Origin: an uncultured Sulfurovum sp.
Lineage (GTDB): Bacteria; Campylobacterota; Campylobacteria; Campylobacterales; Sulfurovaceae
DNA: 26,210 nucleotides
Direction of reading: 5' to 3'
Assembly: GCA_902727915.1 (NCBI GenBank)
Contig: CACVAU010000049.1
Span: forward strand, 1-26,210
Positions within the stretch are counted from its first letter, which is position 1. Each line of letters opens with the position of its first letter. This document shows, piece by piece, positions 24,160-26,210 of the stretch. Made by a program: the position numbers and the translations under genes. The notes below the pieces were generated by a model, which had not been told where the DNA came from, made no database searches, and was given only the letters and a program-made list of their open reading frames with translations.

Positions 24160-25529
24160 TAAGCATAGGCACTACAACCAGAACTATCTTCATTACCTCC
24201 AGCAAAATATTCACCATTAAAAGAAACCAAAGAGTACTTACTATCATTCCCAAGAGAAGCAGTCAATCCCTCAACTGACAAAAATCCAAGTGAATCAGCA
24301 CCAATATATGCTCGAACTTCTTCAACTGTTTTTCCAGCAGAAATGAGTTCAGTTTTACTTGCTGTATCTATTCCATAACGACAAGGAAATTTAATTTCAG
24401 GTGCTGCAATACGCATATGTACTTCTTTAGCCCCTGCTTCTTTAAGCATTCTAACAATTTGAAGCGACGTTGTACCACGAACTAAAGAATCATCAACAAT
24501 GGCAACACTTTTACCAGCAATCATATCTTTTATGGGTGAAAGCTTTAACTTTACTTTTAAGTCACGAATCTCTTGTGTAGGTTCAATAAAAGTACGACCA
24601 ACATAGTGATTACGTACAATTCCCATCTCAAAAGGAACACCCATTCCTTCGGCGTAACCTTTTGCTGCTGCCACACCTGAGTCAGGAACAGGTAGTACCA
24701 AGTCAATCTTTGCTGGTGTCTCTTTCGCCAACTGCTTACCCATCTCTAAACGCATGTTATACACGGTCTTACCATCAATAATAGAATCAGGTCGAGCAAA
24801 ATAGATATATTCAAAAGCACAAGGATGAGGATCTGCTTCAAAAATCATCTCTGATTTTGGTTCTTTTCCTTTGGCAAAAGTTAACATCTCCCCTGGTTTT
24901 ACATCTCGTACAAATTCAGCACCAACTAAATCAAATGCACAAGTTTCAGAAGCAACAACATACCCACCATTTTTTAACTTACCAAGGCTTAATGGACGAA
25001 TTCCAAAACGATCACGTACCACAAACATCTTAGTACGACTTTGAATAATGAGACAATAAGCCCCCTCAATCTTGGTAAGCATGTCTTTAATACGGTCTTT
25101 TAATTTATCTTTAGAACTTTTAGCAATAAGATGAACAATATTTTCCGTATCCATACCTGTTTGAAAAATAGCACCTTTCTCAATCAGTTCATCACGTACT
25201 TCATATTTATTGGTTAAGTTTCCATTATGTGCAACAGAAATCTCACCCAATTTATATTTTGCAAAAACAGGTTGTGCATCTAAAACAGAATCTTTTCCAG
25301 CTGTTGAGTAACGGTTATGTCCTATGGCACAAGAACCCTCTAAAAGATTAAGTCTACCTTGATGAAAAACATCCGTTACTAACCCTCGTTTCTTAATCAA
25401 GTGTATACTTTTTCCATCAGCAGATGAAATCCCTGTAGACTCTTGCCCACGATGTTGCATTGCGAACAATGCATAATAAGCTAACTTAGAAGCATCTTCG
25501 GCACCAAATACACCAACAACTGCACACAT
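24159..25529 (-). CDS. purF: Amidophosphoribosyltransferase (purine synthesis)
   Basis: Makes 5-phosphoribosylamine from PRPP and glutamine, the first committed step of purine synthesis. The 456 residues start Met-Cys2, so the Ntn glutaminase nucleophile is exposed by Met removal without a propeptide. Seen are MQHRGQESTGIS (24-35), GHNRYSTAG (70-78), HNGNLTN (101-107), and the PRPP loop VDDSLVRGTTS (345-355). Of the four cysteines that hold a [4Fe-4S] cluster in the B. subtilis enzyme, Cys237 and Cys383 are kept, while the last two positions are Ser433 and Ser436 (KYSLVSFNGEYF). The AGGA ribosome site lies inside the end of dapB, and the ATG is 1 base past the dapB stop, so the two are co-transcribed and probably coupled. 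Confidence 0.96.
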   Translation of the reverse strand: MCAVVGVFGAEDASKLAYYALFAMQHRGQESTGISSADGKSIHLIKKRGLVTDVFHQGRLNLLEGSCAIGHNRYSTAGKDSVLDAQPVFAKYKLGEISVAHNGNLTNKYEVRDELIEKGAIFQTGMDTENIVHLIAKSSKDKLKDRIKDMLTKIEGAYCLIIQSRTKMFVVRDRFGIRPLSLGKLKNGGYVVASETCAFDLVGAEFVRDVKPGEMLTFAKGKEPKSEMIFEADPHPCAFEYIYFARPDSIIDGKTVYNMRLEMGKQLAKETPAKIDLVLPVPDSGVAAAKGYAEGMGVPFEMGIVRNHYVGRTFIEPTQEIRDLKVKLKLSPIKDMIAGKSVAIVDDSLVRGTTSLQIVRMLKEAGAKEVHMRIAAPEIKFPCRYGIDTASKTELISAGKTVEEVRAYIGADSLGFLSVEGLTASLGNDSKYSLVSFNGEYFAGGNEDSSGCSAYA

Positions 25530-25530
25530 G

Positions 25531-26210
25531 TTATATTCCTAGACAGTCGTTAATACTGTACATTCCATTCTCTTGACCCACTAACCAAGCAGCTGCTCGT
25601 ATTGCACCTTTTGAAAAAGTTTGACGACTTGTTGCTGTATGGTTTAACTCTAAAAACTCACCATCATTGTAAAAACCAACCGTATGTCGTCCTACAATGT
25701 CTCCACCACGTAATGCCATAACTGCGATTTCATCTTTAGTTCTAGCACCTATCTGACCATCACGTCCAGAAATACGTACGGTGTCTAAGTCTTGTCCTCT
25801 ACCTTTAGCAGCAAACTCACCCAATGTCAATGCTGTCCCTGAAGGAGAATCAACTTTATGTCTATGATGTTGCTCAACAATTTCAATGTCAAAATCTTTT
25901 AAGGTCGCTGATACTTGTTCAACAAGTTGCTTAAGCAAAGCAATTCCTGCTGACATATTTGAAGAGTATAACACAGGCATTTCATTGGTTGCTTCTGTTA
26001 AAAGGTTTTGCTGATGCTCCGTAAATCCAGTTGTTGCAATAACCAATGGAGTAGGATTTTTAAGTGCATTTTCTAATAGATCCTGTGTCGCAACAGGTGC
26101 TGAAAAATCAATAACCACATCACAGTTCTCTAAAACAGTTTTCATGTCATTAGTAATCAATACAGATTCAGGAACAGCTACTTTTAACTCATCAAAAACA
26201 TGTAAGACAC
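25531..26210 (-). CDS. dapB: 4-hydroxy-tetrahydrodipicolinate reductase, N-terminus outside window
   Basis: NAD(P)H-dependent step of the diaminopimelate/lysine pathway; cytoplasmic. The frame stays open to the right edge ([20 protein letters not shown]), so the TTG at 26160 is an internal codon and the Rossmann GxxGxxG start lies outside. Seen are [26 protein letters not shown] and the catalytic [16 protein letters not shown] with the proton-donor His and the Lys. The C-terminal half with [24 protein letters not shown] and [10 protein letters not shown] is complete. About 225 of the usual 255-270 residues are visible. dapB directly upstream of purF is an order I recall from Campylobacter. 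Confidence 0.96.
   Translation of the reverse strand, partial: VLHVFDELKVAVPESVLITNDMKTVLENCDVVIDFSAPVATQDLLENALKNPTPLVIATTGFTEHQQNLLTEATNEMPVLYSSNMSAGIALLKQLVEQVSATLKDFDIEIVEQHHRHKVDSPSGTALTLGEFAAKGRGQDLDTVRISGRDGQIGARTKDEIAVMALRGGDIVGRHTVGFYNDGEFLELNHTATSRQTFSKGAIRAAAWLVGQENGMYSINDCLGI

Noticed and set aside
26158..26160. TTG as start codon of dapB
   Set aside because: The frame continues upstream to the window edge with sensible protein sequence, and the N-terminal nucleotide-binding fold is missing, so this is an internal Leu codon.

Overview
The window looks like chromosomal DNA of a member of the Campylobacterota (former Epsilonproteobacteria), possibly from the free-living Sulfurimonas/Sulfurovum side. 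The reasons are the low GC content, short AT-rich intergenic gaps, promoters that show a clear -10 but little -35, and pairings I recall from this phylum (dapB-purF; ilvE beside an SPFH-domain protein; alaS close to maf). The placement is inference from gene content; I see no rRNA gene, tRNA or CRISPR array. No gap without a gene exceeds 300 bases; the longest is 22536-22817.

Region 1 (1-4612): the 3' part of alaS, a small four-helix membrane protein, maf, a convergent HTH regulator and bioF. An inverted pair of REP-like palindromes (1903-2002) fills the gap between the membrane protein and maf. Region 2 (4613-8290): a class A penicillin-binding protein (PBP1A), a Bcp-type peroxiredoxin on the other strand, a 73-residue unknown protein, and a coupled DUF420-DUF523 pair. 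Region 3 (8485-11890, minus strand): an aldehyde-dehydrogenase-like protein that has lost its catalytic Cys and Asn and its C-terminal end, a small cytochrome c, and an AsmA-like protein. Region 4 (12018-14842): ilvE, an HflK-like SPFH protein and hisIE.

Region 5 (14786-22529, minus strand) is the most distinctive part. A 1370-residue lipoprotein with three haem c sites, a 654-residue lipoprotein with a cadherin-like domain and Ca-loop motifs, a TraF/FadL-like outer-membrane barrel and a DUF1461 membrane protein follow one another with gaps of 0-8 bases. It reads as one cell-envelope operon of unknown purpose, with the haem lipoprotein as its central component. A secreted NlpC/P60 peptidase is transcribed divergently from it (22818-24149).

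Region 6 (24159-26210, minus strand): purF directly behind a dapB that runs off the right edge. NlpC/P60 and purF converge on a 25-bp palindrome that contains the NlpC/P60 stop codon and touches the purF stop codon.

Most of the window is ordinary housekeeping: translation, wall synthesis, and biotin, branched-chain amino acid, histidine, purine and lysine/diaminopimelate synthesis. The unusual items are the haem-lipoprotein operon, the inactivated ALDH, the REP pair, the HTH regulator with an unrecognised C-terminal domain, and PurF with two of four cluster cysteines replaced.
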